Shown here: piece after piece, positions 9,319 through 17,784 of the stretch
Numbering within the stretch: the first letter of the stretch is position 1
Layout: each line of letters opens with the position of its first letter
Source of the DNA: Nitrososphaerota archaeon
GTDB lineage: Archaea; Thermoproteota; Nitrososphaeria; Nitrososphaerales; JACPRH01
DNA length: 64,000 bases
Assembly: GCA_023379805.1 (NCBI GenBank)
Contig: JAMCPI010000003.1
Coordinates: forward strand, 1 to 64,000
Direction of reading: 5' to 3'
Made by a program: the position numbers and the translations under genes
The notes under the pieces: model-generated
Databases searched by the model: none
Seen by the model: the letters and a program-made list of their open reading frames with translations, nothing else
Told to the model about the DNA's origin: nothing

Positions 9319-10446
9319 TTAGTCTTTGACCATGAATTTATCCAGTTTCTTCTTGGCCTGTTCTCGTTTGCGCTGATGTTCTTTAAGGAAGGTTTGGACG
9401 ACCTCGGAGAGACGGAGCTTATCTTCGCCGCAGAGGAGTTCTCCTTCTTTGCAGCGGCAGTAAACCTCTCTCACATCTTTGTCATCCTTCAACAGAATCT
9501 CGTAGTAACGGTAAATCGGGCATATCTCGGGAATGCCTCCTTTCTCCCGCTGCTCCTGAATCGTTGAGCGACCACCTGTGAAAGACCTCATAATCTTGCT
9601 GTGAACAACCTCAGGCGGATCCACGGTGAAGATCGCGGTCTCAGGCTCGCTTGCACTCATCTTCCCACCTTGACCCAGCCCCGGTATGAACTTCGAATGT
9701 ATCTGAGCCGGCTTGTAGAAGCCGAGTCTGGGCGCAACCTCGCGCGCCACCCCACGCCAATACGGATCCTGATCAATAGCCGCCGGAATTAAGCAGGGAA
9801 TGTTCTTTCCTTTCAGGACTGCCGGCAGGAAGCAGGGAACAGCCTGGATCGCTGGGAAGAAAATCATCCCGATGTTAGTGCTGTTCTCGAAGCCGAAGAC
9901 CGCCTTAGCCGTAGAAAAGGTGATGTGCTTAGCGACCTTGACGGCTATTCCATAGATTGTTTTCGCATACTCGATGTCTGAGAAGATGAAGGTCTTCTCA
10001 GGATCGAAGCCGCAGGCGATTACATCCAACGCGTTCTCATAGGTGTATCCGAGGGTGGTGTCGAGGCTTAGCTCCGGGTTGTGAAGAAACTTCTCGTCAT
10101 CAGTCATCTGGAAGTAGAGTTCTGCACCGAACTTCTCCTGCAGATACTGGGTGAAAATCCACGGAACCAGATGACCTAGGTGAGTGTGCCCTGATGGGCC
10201 ACGCCCAGTGTAAAGGAAGAACTTCTCTCCAGCCTCATACCGATCAAGAATCCAGTTCAGATCACGGTGGCTGAAGAAGATTTTCCTCCTCAGAAACGGG
10301 TGAACATCACCTGTAAACTTCGCTACACGCTCTATCAATTCGTCGGTAATCGCGGTTGTTCCGAACTCCCGGATCAGCTTATCATAGTCAACTTCACCCT
10401 CGACCTCCCAAGGAGTGACCGTGAACTCGCCATGCTTACTCGGCAT
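9319..10446 (-). CDS. trpS: Tryptophanyl-tRNA synthetase
   Basis: A 375-residue class I synthetase of the archaeal/eukaryotic type. The HIGH-equivalent motif is within PSGHTHLGHLVPW (about residue 82) and the KMSKS-equivalent is KMSASEP (about 263). It charges tRNA-Trp, whose intron-bearing gene is in this same window at 16965-17134. The C-terminus (KREQAKKKLDKFMVKD) is lysine-rich. It is followed on the same strand by a 111-base gap to pheS and preceded by coaD 57 bases away, so a pheST-trpS-coaD transcription group is plausible. Confidence 0.93.
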   Translation of the reverse strand: MPSKHGEFTVTPWEVEGEVDYDKLIREFGTTAITDELIERVAKFTGDVHPFLRRKIFFSHRDLNWILDRYEAGEKFFLYTGRGPSGHTHLGHLVPWIFTQYLQEKFGAELYFQMTDDEKFLHNPELSLDTTLGYTYENALDVIACGFDPEKTFIFSDIEYAKTIYGIAVKVAKHITFSTAKAVFGFENSTNIGMIFFPAIQAVPCFLPAVLKGKNIPCLIPAAIDQDPYWRGVAREVAPRLGFYKPAQIHSKFIPGLGQGGKMSASEPETAIFTVDPPEVVHSKIMRSFTGGRSTIQEQREKGGIPEICPIYRYYEILLKDDKDVREVYCRCKEGELLCGEDKLRLSEVVQTFLKEHQRKREQAKKKLDKFMVKD

Positions 10447-10503
10447 CTATCTCAGACAGAATCAATCAGCTCCTCAAGACGCATTATAAAGATAGAGCTT
10501 CAC

Positions 10504-10974
10504 TCAGTGAAGAAGCCGACCCTCTTCATCAATCTCGCCGAGGCGGACACGTGTCGTAGAAATCGGTTTACCGTCCTCAGCCAGCACCTTTTCAACTATG
10601 ATCACCTTCAACGGCTTTATGCCCAGACTTCTACGTTTCTCATTAAACTCATCCGCTCTATGAGCGGTCTCCGAGCTAACCACCACCGCCTCAACGTCAC
10701 CGCAATACGTTTCAGGCGCGAAGTAGTCGTTTAACGGCACAATCTGGTAATCTCTTCCCGGGAAGGTCTCGTTAAGATACGCCATAAGACTCTCAACCCT
10801 GCTCTGGAAGTTGTGATCCGGGTTCTTCCCAAGCCGAGCCGCGAACTCGTCGGTAGTCACCCCTATCAGGACGCACTCCCCCGACTCGAAGGCTTTGGAG
10901 ATCAGCGCCCGGTGACCTTTGTGAAGACGGTCAAATGTTCCACCCAGAGTCGACGTTCGACACCGCCTCTTCAA
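10504..10974 (-). CDS. coaD: Archaeal phosphopantetheine adenylyltransferase
   Basis: A 156-residue nucleotidyltransferase that transfers AMP to 4'-phosphopantetheine to make dephospho-CoA. The N-terminal TLGGTFDRLHKGH contains the T/HxGH-type catalytic motif of the cytidylyltransferase superfamily, and STTRVRLGEID near the C-terminus is the second nucleotide-binding element (ISSTxIR-like). Length and N-terminus match the archaeal/eukaryotic PPAT group rather than bacterial CoaD. It lies 57 bases upstream of trpS in the same direction. Confidence 0.88.
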   Translation of the reverse strand: MKRRCRTSTLGGTFDRLHKGHRALISKAFESGECVLIGVTTDEFAARLGKNPDHNFQSRVESLMAYLNETFPGRDYQIVPLNDYFAPETYCGDVEAVVVSSETAHRADEFNEKRRSLGIKPLKVIIVEKVLAEDGKPISTTRVRLGEIDEEGRLLH

Positions 10975-11056
10975 CAGCCGGATCCCCTTCCTCCGGCCTT
11001 CTACATGTCGTTAATAGTTAATATAACATAGCGGCGAAGCTTGTTGTGAACAGCTC

Positions 11057-11956
11057 TTGTCGATAAACCCGGATTTAGTGAAAGCTGGGCGTATTGCTTC
11101 TGAAACCCGCGAGATGATCGCCAACTCCGACATCATCGGCCGCACATTTACAGAGATCTGCGACATTGTGGAGAACAACATTAGGCGTCTCGGCGCCGAA
11201 CCCTCATTCCCATGCAACGTCTCGATAAACGAGGTGGCTGCTCACTGCACCGCCCCCTACGGTGGAGCTGAAGACACAGTTATCCGGGAAGGGGATCTGG
11301 TCACAATAGATCTGGGAGCTCACATCAACGGCTACCTCACCGACACAGCCACAACAGTCTCAGCTAACCCGGAGTACGACTCAATTATTCAGGCGACTAG
11401 AGACACCCTTGACGCAGCGCTTCGCATCGTGAAGATAGGCACCCCTGCAGGAGATATCGGAAGAGTCATCTCAGAATCCGCTGAACAATGGGGCTTCCGG
11501 CCGATCACAAACCTGACAGGCCACTCGATGGAGCAGTACCAGGTTCACTCAGGAACCTCTATCCCGAACACCTGGACACCGGGGCTGCCGCGGCTCAAAG
11601 CTAACACAATATATGCGGTTGAACCGTTCCTAACCTTCAGCGACGGCGCAGGCTTGGTTGTGGAAGGAGGTGCACCACGGATATTCGGCCTAGTCTCCCG
11701 GAGAGTCACCGGTAAGAAAAGGCTTGACGAGCTTGTCGAGGAGGTGTGGCGGACACGCCGAACACTTCCATTCACACCCAGATGGTACTCCCACCTTTTC
11801 GACAAAGAAGAAGTGAAGGACATGATTAAAGACTTGGTTAAACGCGGCGTCTTACGCGGCTACCCGATTCTAGTCGAGAGAACCGGTAGGCCTGTTGCGC
11901 AGTTCGAACATACGTTCGTGCCGACTGAGACTGGCGCTGTAGTGATCACAGGCTAG
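11057..11956 (+). CDS. map: Methionine aminopeptidase, type II
   Basis: A 299-residue M24 metallopeptidase that removes the initiator Met from new proteins. The five metal ligands are visible: the Asp pair in TIDLGAHINGYLTDTA (about 93-105), His in LTGHSMEQY (about 157), Glu in AVEPFLTF (about 191) and Glu in QFEHTFVPTE (about 285). An extra helical insertion (about 215-275) marks it as type II, as expected in archaea. The start is TTG at 11057. TTAATATAA, about 40 bases upstream, is a probable TATA box in the gap divergent from coaD. Confidence 0.92.
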   Translation: MSINPDLVKAGRIASETREMIANSDIIGRTFTEICDIVENNIRRLGAEPSFPCNVSINEVAAHCTAPYGGAEDTVIREGDLVTIDLGAHINGYLTDTATTVSANPEYDSIIQATRDTLDAALRIVKIGTPAGDIGRVISESAEQWGFRPITNLTGHSMEQYQVHSGTSIPNTWTPGLPRLKANTIYAVEPFLTFSDGAGLVVEGGAPRIFGLVSRRVTGKKRLDELVEEVWRTRRTLPFTPRWYSHLFDKEEVKDMIKDLVKRGVLRGYPILVERTGRPVAQFEHTFVPTETGAVVITG

Positions 11957-12034
11957 ATAGCTAACATCTAACCTGATGACTGGCTTGATCTCTGACCTGA
12001 TGGTTAACCGTTTAACTGATCTGTTAGGCTAGGC

Positions 12035-12241
12035 TTACTGCTTTGTGCTTTCTGCGAAGATCATTTCGATTTTTGTCTGCGCGTTCTTGCAGTGGCTGCA
12101 TTCGCCGTGTGTTTTGAACACGTAGTCGCCGATTTCGAAGGGTCTCTTGGATTTGAAGTTGCAGGCAGGGCACACCTCGACTGTGTAGACTTGATAGTCC
12201 TGCTTCTTGGACTGCTGTGGCTGCTGCTTGGCGTTGGTCAC
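12035..12241 (-). CDS. Small zinc-ribbon protein
   Basis: A 68-residue protein with two Cys pairs, CPACNF (about 24-29) and CSHCKN (about 49-54), spaced as a single zinc ribbon after a glutamine-rich N-terminal tail. Its GTG start (12241-12239) directly abuts the TAA stop of the DUF1512 gene, so the two are translationally coupled. The function is unknown; small ribbons like this often bind RNA or the ribosome. Confidence 0.7.
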   Translation of the reverse strand: MTNAKQQPQQSKKQDYQVYTVEVCPACNFKSKRPFEIGDYVFKTHGECSHCKNAQTKIEMIFAESTKQ

Positions 12242-13363
12242 TTACTGTCCAACTCCGAATGTGTTTCCTACACCTACTATTATTACGGTGTCGCCTTTTT
12301 TCGTCTTCTCTTCTATGATGCGGTCGATGCGTTTTATGACGCGGTCAGTTGTCTCAGCTATCTCCTTCCTCATCACAGAGATGGCCTCGATGATTGACTG
12401 CTTGATCACTACCGCGTAGAGTGGGATCTTGTTTTTGGTCGCGACCTCCTCGATCTGGAACCTGTCTACACCGATTCCGCCTATTGCCGCACCAATACCC
12501 TCAGCTATCTCTCCGGTCTTCTCGCCTTCAAGTTTGAGGGCTGCGTCAATCATGATGATTGTATTGGCCTTCACACCCAAGTCGTTTACAAGCCTCTCCA
12601 GAGCTACGCCTGGTTGACCGACGTTTCCACCGGGTCCCTCAGCCTTGACAAGGTAAAGGGTGCGTCCGTTGTAATCGGTCTGGCTGTAAACGGTGTCTCG
12701 CGCAATCGTCTTTTTCTCGGTGTTCAGCATGAATTTGGCTGCGACCATTGCTCCGATGCCGTCGCCGATAGGCTGCTGCTGCTTGAATGCGTCAACAGCG
12801 CTGTTCAAAGCTTCAGCCTCTTGAAGTATGAGGGGCATCAGCATCTGGAGCTGCGCCAGCACATAGATGCTGCTGGTTCTCTTACCCATCAGGTAGAAGT
12901 GTCTCACAATTTTGTAAATGAGGTTTAGAGTGGTTGTAATCTCTAATAGGTTCTCAGCCGTGCTGATTTGAACTGGATCAGCCTTGGGGCCGATGGCTCG
13001 TACCTCTTCACGGACACGTTCATCTCTGGTAACCATAATGTGCTCGATTTTGCCCATGATACCTGTAGGATCAGTCTCAACCGGCATGATGGTGAAGTAC
13101 TCTAGGAACTGGTCGATCCTCTCAGTAGGATCACCTTCAGGTTTTAGAACATTCTTGATATACTCCAGTGTCTCCTTCCTAGTCTTCTCCTTCATGTTCT
13201 TCAGACGATTCAAGGAGCGTGAGACTTCGCTCAGCATCATCCATGACTGAATCCTCTGTCCGTAGAAGAAGAATAGCAGGATCGGAGCGTAGAATATAAT
13301 GTACATTATCGGGTTGTCTAATGAGCCGTCCCCCGGTAGACTGAATAACGGTATGATGAACAT
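12242..13363 (-). CDS. DUF1512 family membrane-anchored protein
   Basis: A 373-residue protein I recognise as the archaeal DUF1512 family. One N-terminal membrane segment (about residues 18-36, MYIIFYAPILLFFFYGQ) is followed by a long soluble domain. Charged helices (about 40-140) precede a Gly-rich region with EGPGGNVGQPG and a repeated GIGAAIGGIGVD pattern (about 235-310). The C-terminus ends in VIIVGVGNTFGVGQ, which looks like a buried strand. No catalytic role is established. It is the first gene of a two-gene unit with the zinc ribbon. Confidence 0.75.
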   Translation of the reverse strand: MFIIPLFSLPGDGSLDNPIMYIIFYAPILLFFFYGQRIQSWMMLSEVSRSLNRLKNMKEKTRKETLEYIKNVLKPEGDPTERIDQFLEYFTIMPVETDPTGIMGKIEHIMVTRDERVREEVRAIGPKADPVQISTAENLLEITTTLNLIYKIVRHFYLMGKRTSSIYVLAQLQMLMPLILQEAEALNSAVDAFKQQQPIGDGIGAMVAAKFMLNTEKKTIARDTVYSQTDYNGRTLYLVKAEGPGGNVGQPGVALERLVNDLGVKANTIIMIDAALKLEGEKTGEIAEGIGAAIGGIGVDRFQIEEVATKNKIPLYAVVIKQSIIEAISVMRKEIAETTDRVIKRIDRIIEEKTKKGDTVIIVGVGNTFGVGQ

Positions 13364-13544
13364 TCGCTTCTACCACATAGCTGAAACTCTTATGATTTAG
13401 GTTTTATGCTTGCAAAACGACAACATAACTCTTCCTACTAATTCTACCAGTTCTACGCAGTCTAAGATGCGTAAATTTGCTTTCTCACCCGTGTTTAGAT
13501 ACGGGGTTTTTTCCCTTACAGAAAATCGAAGTCTCTCCTTAGGC

Positions 13545-13560
13545 AAATCCATATATCTAC
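13545..13560 (+). promoter_or_regulatory. TATA box for a leaderless surface-protein gene
   Basis: CCATATATCTAC (about 13549-13560) lies 25-30 bases before the ATG at 13581. That is the spacing expected when transcription starts at or next to the start codon, and it supports choosing 13581 over the further upstream in-frame ATG at 13410. Confidence 0.5.
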
Positions 13561-13580
13561 TGTGTTCGCCTGAACTATGT

Positions 13581-15233
13581 ATGGTTCGGATTACAACAGG
13601 CGGTTCGTTAAAGATCACGGTGTCGTTAATCATCTGCAGTCTATTCATGCTTCAGATTCCTTTAACTGCAGTATATGCTGCGCAGGCCGGCTCTAAAGAT
13701 GAGCCGATTCCACTTAAGCTTAACAAACCGGTTACTGGAACTATTTCTACACCTGGAGAATCTAACTGGTACAAGTTCAACGCCACCAAAGGCGACTCGT
13801 ATGTCATCGAAATTTCCAATGAGAGTGTATCAATGGCCCCATTCTTCACCCTCTACTCGGGGAACAAGAGTGAAAGCATCTTAGTGTGGGGCAGCCGCTC
13901 AGCCACCTACAACTTCACCTCAACCGGAGCCTACCTGATAGAGGTGAAGCACACCGACAGCACCTACGGCGTAGGCGCATACGACATCAGCATCAGACGC
14001 GCTGAACCGCCGACGCTTGTCGTCGTCGCCCTTAACGCTAACACTTCAAAGCCGATTCTGGGTGCCACGGTCAACGTCTATAATCCGGTCAGCTACAAGC
14101 TCCTAGGCTCGAACGTTACCGACTCCGACGGCGTGACGGTCATCCCGCTGAAGTACCACGGATACTATTTGGTCACGGTCAGCGCAGACGGGTATGACGA
14201 TATCTACGGTGTAACTCTTCTGACGGGCGAAGGCCGGAACAACAGGTTCGCCGGCATGGCCTCCACCTCATACACCGGCTTCGTGTTCACATCAGCCCTA
14301 GTGAAAGGCGTAGTCACACCCGGTGGAACAAACTCCGTCAGCATCTCAATAGCTAACGTTAACGCCACTTACCCTATTCTTCTGCGTAACATTACAATCG
14401 CACTGCCGTGGTTCGGCTTCTACAACGGCAACATTCAGGGACTGCTCATCGTAAACCGAAGCATGCCTGTAAGACTAGATCCCCAAGAGATACAGGTCTT
14501 CTCCATCCAGTTCACTGCACCAACAGACGTAACCGCCTACATCAGCTCCGCTCTAACCACTAACTCCTTCGCCGACTTCAACGGCGAAGCCCTAGCTTGG
14601 AGAACAACCTACCGGGTCATTGAAGGCGTCGGGCTGAAGGAGAACCGAACCTTGGTGTCTGTCCCGATTAACCCTCAGGCACAGGCTTCACAAGGCTTCC
14701 GAGTACAGCTTGAAGGCTTCTCCACCGTGCCCGTCGCGGATCCAGCACTCACCTCGAAGCTTGACGACGTCACCGCAAACACCAAGGAAAGCAACAACAA
14801 ACTAAGCGACATTGGTGTAAGGATAGGCGACATGGGTGATCAGCTGGCAAGCACCTCTTCATCTATGAAAAAGGTGGCCTCCAGCCTAAACAACGTCTCC
14901 TCCACCCTCAGCTCCTCCGACGGCAAACTCAACACAATCTCAACCGGAGTAGGTTCAATGAGCAATCAGCTAAAAGCCGTGAATACTCAGCTAGACAACG
15001 TAACCTCAGCAGTCTCCAACCTCGCCTCGCAGCAGAAAGACACCAACTCCAAACTCACAGACATCACCCAGAAAATGACCACCCTGCAGAAGAACTCAGA
15101 AGACTCAGTCAACCGGTTATACAGCGACCTACGAACACTACTCATCCTAATAGCGGTCATCACAGCAGTAATCGCAGTCGCCACAGTACTATCCCTAATC
15201 AGAAGCCGCCAACCAAGGATGACATACAGCTAG
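13581..15233 (+). CDS. Secreted surface protein with PPC-like, Ig-like and coiled-coil parts
   Basis: From the ATG at 13581 this is a 550-residue surface protein; the reading frame extends upstream to 13410, but those 57 codons look non-coding. A Sec signal peptide ends about residue 34 (TAVYAAQA). Residues about 45-120 resemble the bacterial pre-peptidase C-terminal domain (NWYKFNATKGDSYVIEI). A carboxypeptidase-regulatory-like domain follows (ANTSKPILGATVNVYN, about 155-210). Residues about 395-510 form a long Ser/Asn-rich coiled coil with a heptad-like spacing of SNKLSDI-type units. A C-terminal membrane helix precedes a basic tail (RSRQPRM). It probably projects from the membrane as a stalked S-layer-associated protein. 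Confidence 0.75.
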   Translation: MVRITTGGSLKITVSLIICSLFMLQIPLTAVYAAQAGSKDEPIPLKLNKPVTGTISTPGESNWYKFNATKGDSYVIEISNESVSMAPFFTLYSGNKSESILVWGSRSATYNFTSTGAYLIEVKHTDSTYGVGAYDISIRRAEPPTLVVVALNANTSKPILGATVNVYNPVSYKLLGSNVTDSDGVTVIPLKYHGYYLVTVSADGYDDIYGVTLLTGEGRNNRFAGMASTSYTGFVFTSALVKGVVTPGGTNSVSISIANVNATYPILLRNITIALPWFGFYNGNIQGLLIVNRSMPVRLDPQEIQVFSIQFTAPTDVTAYISSALTTNSFADFNGEALAWRTTYRVIEGVGLKENRTLVSVPINPQAQASQGFRVQLEGFSTVPVADPALTSKLDDVTANTKESNNKLSDIGVRIGDMGDQLASTSSSMKKVASSLNNVSSTLSSSDGKLNTISTGVGSMSNQLKAVNTQLDNVTSAVSNLASQQKDTNSKLTDITQKMTTLQKNSEDSVNRLYSDLRTLLILIAVITAVIAVATVLSLIRSRQPRMTYS

Positions 15234-15306
15234 CTAAGCTAAGCCAAGAAACTATCAGCGTCAAGAACTTGACATTACCATATTAAGGATAAGAAGGAAG
15301 ACAAAG

Positions 15307-15423
15307 TCGCCGGCACCACCGCTTCGCGAGACCTCACGGAGCTCACTAGCACGGTAGCGACGACGGGTTTAACTTCCGGGTTCGGAATGGGACCGGGTGG
15401 AACCCCGCCGCTGTGGCCGGCTA
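15307..15423 (-). rRNA. 5S ribosomal RNA
   Basis: The minus strand reads GCCGGCCACAGCGGCGGGG, then the universal 5S segment GGTCCCATTCCGAACCCGG and AGTTAAACC. Helix I closes with GCCGGC at 15416-15421 pairing to GCCGGC at 15309-15314. No 16S or 23S rRNA lies nearby, so the 5S gene is unlinked, as is common in Nitrososphaeria and related archaea. An AT-rich CTTTAAAG on the minus strand near 15468-15475 is a candidate promoter. The exact ends are good to a few bases. Confidence 0.93.
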
Positions 15424-15522
15424 CTTCAAGGGCGGTATCGGGGTATTGATTAACTTTGTGGACAATCTTTAAAGCGGTCGAGCCTTCACCGAGCGGCAGG
15501 TTTTGCGGGAGCGGTTTCTAGG

Positions 15523-16269
15523 TTGAAGGCGGTTATTCTTGCAGGTGGTTTCGGGAAGAGGTTAAGGCCTCTTACGAATGTGAAGCCTAAGCCGCTTATC
15601 CTTGTGTCGGGCATACCTATTCTTCTATGGCAGATAGACTGGCTGAAAAAGCATGGTGTCAACGAGATAATTATCTGCGCAGGCTATCTCAAGGAACGCA
15701 TCTTCGACTACATAGGGGACGGATCCAAGTTCGGGGTCAGCGTAAAATACGCTATCGAAGAAACGCCTCTAGGAACAGGAGGAGCATTAAGAAACGCGGA
15801 GAAGCTGCTTAACGGTGAACAAGAAGCCTTCCTGATGCTGAACGGAGATATTCTGACCAACCTGGATCCGCAGAAGCTCCGCGCAAGCCTCGATGAAGGA
15901 CATGCTTTGGCCAGTATTGCTGTTATCCCGCTGCCTAGTCCTTACGGTGTTATTGACATCGAGGACACCGGTGTGATTACCGGTTTTAGGGAGAAGCCTC
16001 GTCTCGACGGCTACTGGATCAATGCCGGCATCTACTGTCTCTCACCGAAGATACTTGAATCGCTGCCGAAGCAGGGCAACATTGAGACAACAGCCTTCCC
16101 AGACCTGGCTAAGAAAGGACTCATCAAAGCCACAAGGTACAAAGACGTGGTTTGGCGCTCAATCGACTCCCACAAAGACATAGAAGAGGCCGAGAAAGAA
16201 CTCAAACACGAGCTAGACCTAGTCGCCAATGAATACAACATCACCCACCGACAAAGCGACGCCATCTAA
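15523..16269 (+). CDS. Sugar-phosphate nucleotidyltransferase
   Basis: A 248-residue NTP_transferase-family enzyme, of the glucose-1-phosphate thymidylyltransferase or mannose-1-phosphate guanylyltransferase type. The N-terminal VILAGGFGKRLRPLT is the nucleotide-binding signature with its catalytic Arg; PKPL follows (residues 22-25), and LNGDILTNLD (about 107) supplies the metal-binding Asp. It lacks the C-terminal left-handed beta-helix found in bifunctional acetyltransferase forms. It would make NDP-sugars for glycans or S-layer glycosylation; two phosphohexomutases elsewhere in the window could feed it. The start is TTG at 15523, after a GGGAG-like site. Confidence 0.85.
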   Translation: MKAVILAGGFGKRLRPLTNVKPKPLILVSGIPILLWQIDWLKKHGVNEIIICAGYLKERIFDYIGDGSKFGVSVKYAIEETPLGTGGALRNAEKLLNGEQEAFLMLNGDILTNLDPQKLRASLDEGHALASIAVIPLPSPYGVIDIEDTGVITGFREKPRLDGYWINAGIYCLSPKILESLPKQGNIETTAFPDLAKKGLIKATRYKDVVWRSIDSHKDIEEAEKELKHELDLVANEYNITHRQSDAI

Positions 16270-16305
16270 CCCATTATCTGAAAGAGGAAACGGTTCTTCG
16301 CGGCG

Positions 16306-16926
16306 CTACTTCCTTGACACATGCGGGTTTCCTTTAACATAGAATCTCCACGGCTTATCTTGAGCTAGGCGGATACCGATACGTGTTGTTTGAACCGTCT
16401 CGAACACTCTACCGCTTTCTCTGGGTTCGCAGATTTTGAGGTCTGAGGCCGGATCGGTGAGGTCGCGGCTGTTCTGCTCGCGAGTTATCTGAAGCGCCTT
16501 GGTAAGTTTCCCGGGGCCGCTTCCCACATCCGTAAGCTTCTCAACCCCGCGGTTCCGCTTCATCCACTCAACTCCTTCAAGCGGCTCCACCGCCCGGATA
16601 AGCACAGCAGCCGGAGTCCCCTCCTCCTCAGTTACTGCATTGAGGCAATAGTGGTTCCCATAGGTGAAGTAGACGTAGGAGATGCCGGGTTGCCCGAACA
16701 TCACAACATTCCGAGGAGTTTTTCCACGGTAGGAGTGGCTAGCAGGATCGTCTACTCCGCGGTAAGCCTCCGTCTCAACAATCCTTCCAACTAAGAGACC
16801 ACTGGATACTCTACGGACTAGGAGTTTACCGAGAAGCTCCGGAGCAACGATAAGCGTATCTCGGTTATAGAATCTTCTGGGAACAGGTTCTGCGACGATG
16901 CTCATGCTGCGCTGCGGAAGAAGCAA
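16306..16926 (-). CDS. 3-methyladenine DNA glycosylase (AAG/MPG family)
   Basis: A 206-residue base-excision enzyme that removes alkylated purines. RFYNRDTLIVAPELLGKLLV is the typical family opening, VETEAYRG (about 52) holds the catalytic Glu, and VMFGQPGISYVYFTYG (about 75) is the base-flipping core with the intercalating Tyr. The annotated start adds a short leader (MLLPQRS); the second Met, 7 residues in, gives MSIVAEPVPRRFYNR and is likelier. It resembles the eukaryote/bacterial AAG family rather than AlkA. Confidence 0.88.
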   Translation of the reverse strand: MLLPQRSMSIVAEPVPRRFYNRDTLIVAPELLGKLLVRRVSSGLLVGRIVETEAYRGVDDPASHSYRGKTPRNVVMFGQPGISYVYFTYGNHYCLNAVTEEEGTPAAVLIRAVEPLEGVEWMKRNRGVEKLTDVGSGPGKLTKALQITREQNSRDLTDPASDLKICEPRESGRVFETVQTTRIGIRLAQDKPWRFYVKGNPHVSRK

Positions 16927-16964
16927 GCTTTTTACGTGGCTAAAAAGAGTTGGTTGATCCGGGT

Positions 16965-17134
16965 GGGGACGTAGTCCAGCCTGGTTCTTAACCCTGGAAA
17001 GGTAGGACGACAGGCTCCAGAGGCGAACAGCAAAAAATAAGCTATAGGTTCGCTGACACTATCAAAAGTGGATGATGTTGCTTTGGAGCGCAGGAGGAAC
17101 CTGTAGGCCGTGGGTTCAAGTCCCATCGTCCCCA
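16965..17134 (+). tRNA. tRNA-Trp (CCA) with an anticodon-loop intron and an over-long D loop
   Basis: The acceptor stem GGGGACG (16965-16971) pairs with CGTCCCC (17127-17133), with discriminator A at 17134. The T arm GTGGG-TTCAAGT-CCCAT is intact. The anticodon stem ACAGG (17010-17014) pairs with CCTGT (17100-17104). Removing a 78-base intron (17021-17098) gives the loop CTCCAGA with anticodon CCA. The junction forms a proper bulge-helix-bulge: CTCC (17015-17018) with GGAG (17093-17096), and three-base bulges AGA and GAA on either side. The D loop is 27 bases (16978-17004) instead of the usual 8-11, so a second small non-canonical intron of about 17 bases is possible. CCA is not encoded. Confidence 0.9.
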
Positions 17135-17355
17135 TCCTGTTTTTGGATTGTAGCGGGTTTCGGTTGAACATGCTGGTCAATAATCTGTGCGTAGGTTGTT
17201 GTGCTCTGCAATACGTTATAATTTGTTAAGAAATAATCAAAGATATGGTTTCAATTTTTGTTATCCGTCTTAACTATCAAAGCTAGTACGATCATACATA
17301 GATTCTATAAATGCTAAATTTATTAAAGTAGTTTAATAAATCTGTGTGAGCTCCA

Positions 17356-17739
17356 ATGCTTGGAATAGGGCGTCAGGACTCCATTTTTATCGCAGGGTTG
17401 GTTCAAGGTCTAAGTCTTCCGACGATAGAGATGTTGGTGGCGGTACTCGCATCCGCAGGCACACTGGTCTTTTTCGGCGGCTCCGTCGATTCTTCTTCGA
17501 CACTGCTGTTAACCTTCGCCGTACTTCTGGGTCTCGACGTCATAAGAAACGTAGTGATTGGTCTCTCTCACTCCCGATTTTCAAAAGGCAACATCGTAGG
17601 TAACGTTTTCGGACTCGGGCTTTTCTACTTGGCTGTTAGCGCTATTACTTCGCATGTGGCAGCAATGTCGCTACTCTTCACAGGTTTGCTCGCTGTGAGC
17701 TTCGCTGTAGGTCTAATCGTATACGCTCGCTCGGAATAG
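17356..17739 (+). CDS. Small integral membrane protein
   Basis: A 127-residue protein with four hydrophobic segments (about 9-28, 31-62, 78-97 and 99-123) and little else. I do not recognise a family. GLSLPTIEMLVAVLASAGTL and LGLDVIRNVVIGLSH are the most distinctive parts. The ATG at 17356 follows an AT-rich stretch with TTTATTAAAG and TTTAATAAAT elements that can act as the TATA box. It stands alone between the tRNA-Trp and the HNH gene. Confidence 0.6.
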   Translation: MLGIGRQDSIFIAGLVQGLSLPTIEMLVAVLASAGTLVFFGGSVDSSSTLLLTFAVLLGLDVIRNVVIGLSHSRFSKGNIVGNVFGLGLFYLAVSAITSHVAAMSLLFTGLLAVSFAVGLIVYARSE

Positions 17740-17784
17740 TGTAAACGACAAACATTTAGCCAGACTAGTTTCTAGAAGGTTTCT

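Noticed and set aside
10267-10734. A 155-residue plus-strand frame
   Set aside because: It is antisense to trpS and coaD, both of which have intact motifs.
13410-13580. The first 57 codons of the frame of the coiled-coil surface protein
   Set aside because: They precede the signal peptide, contain the TATA box, and an ATG at 13581 begins a proper signal sequence.
16932-17180. An 82-residue minus-strand frame
   Set aside because: It runs antisense across the tRNA-Trp gene and is the usual false product of tRNA antisense.
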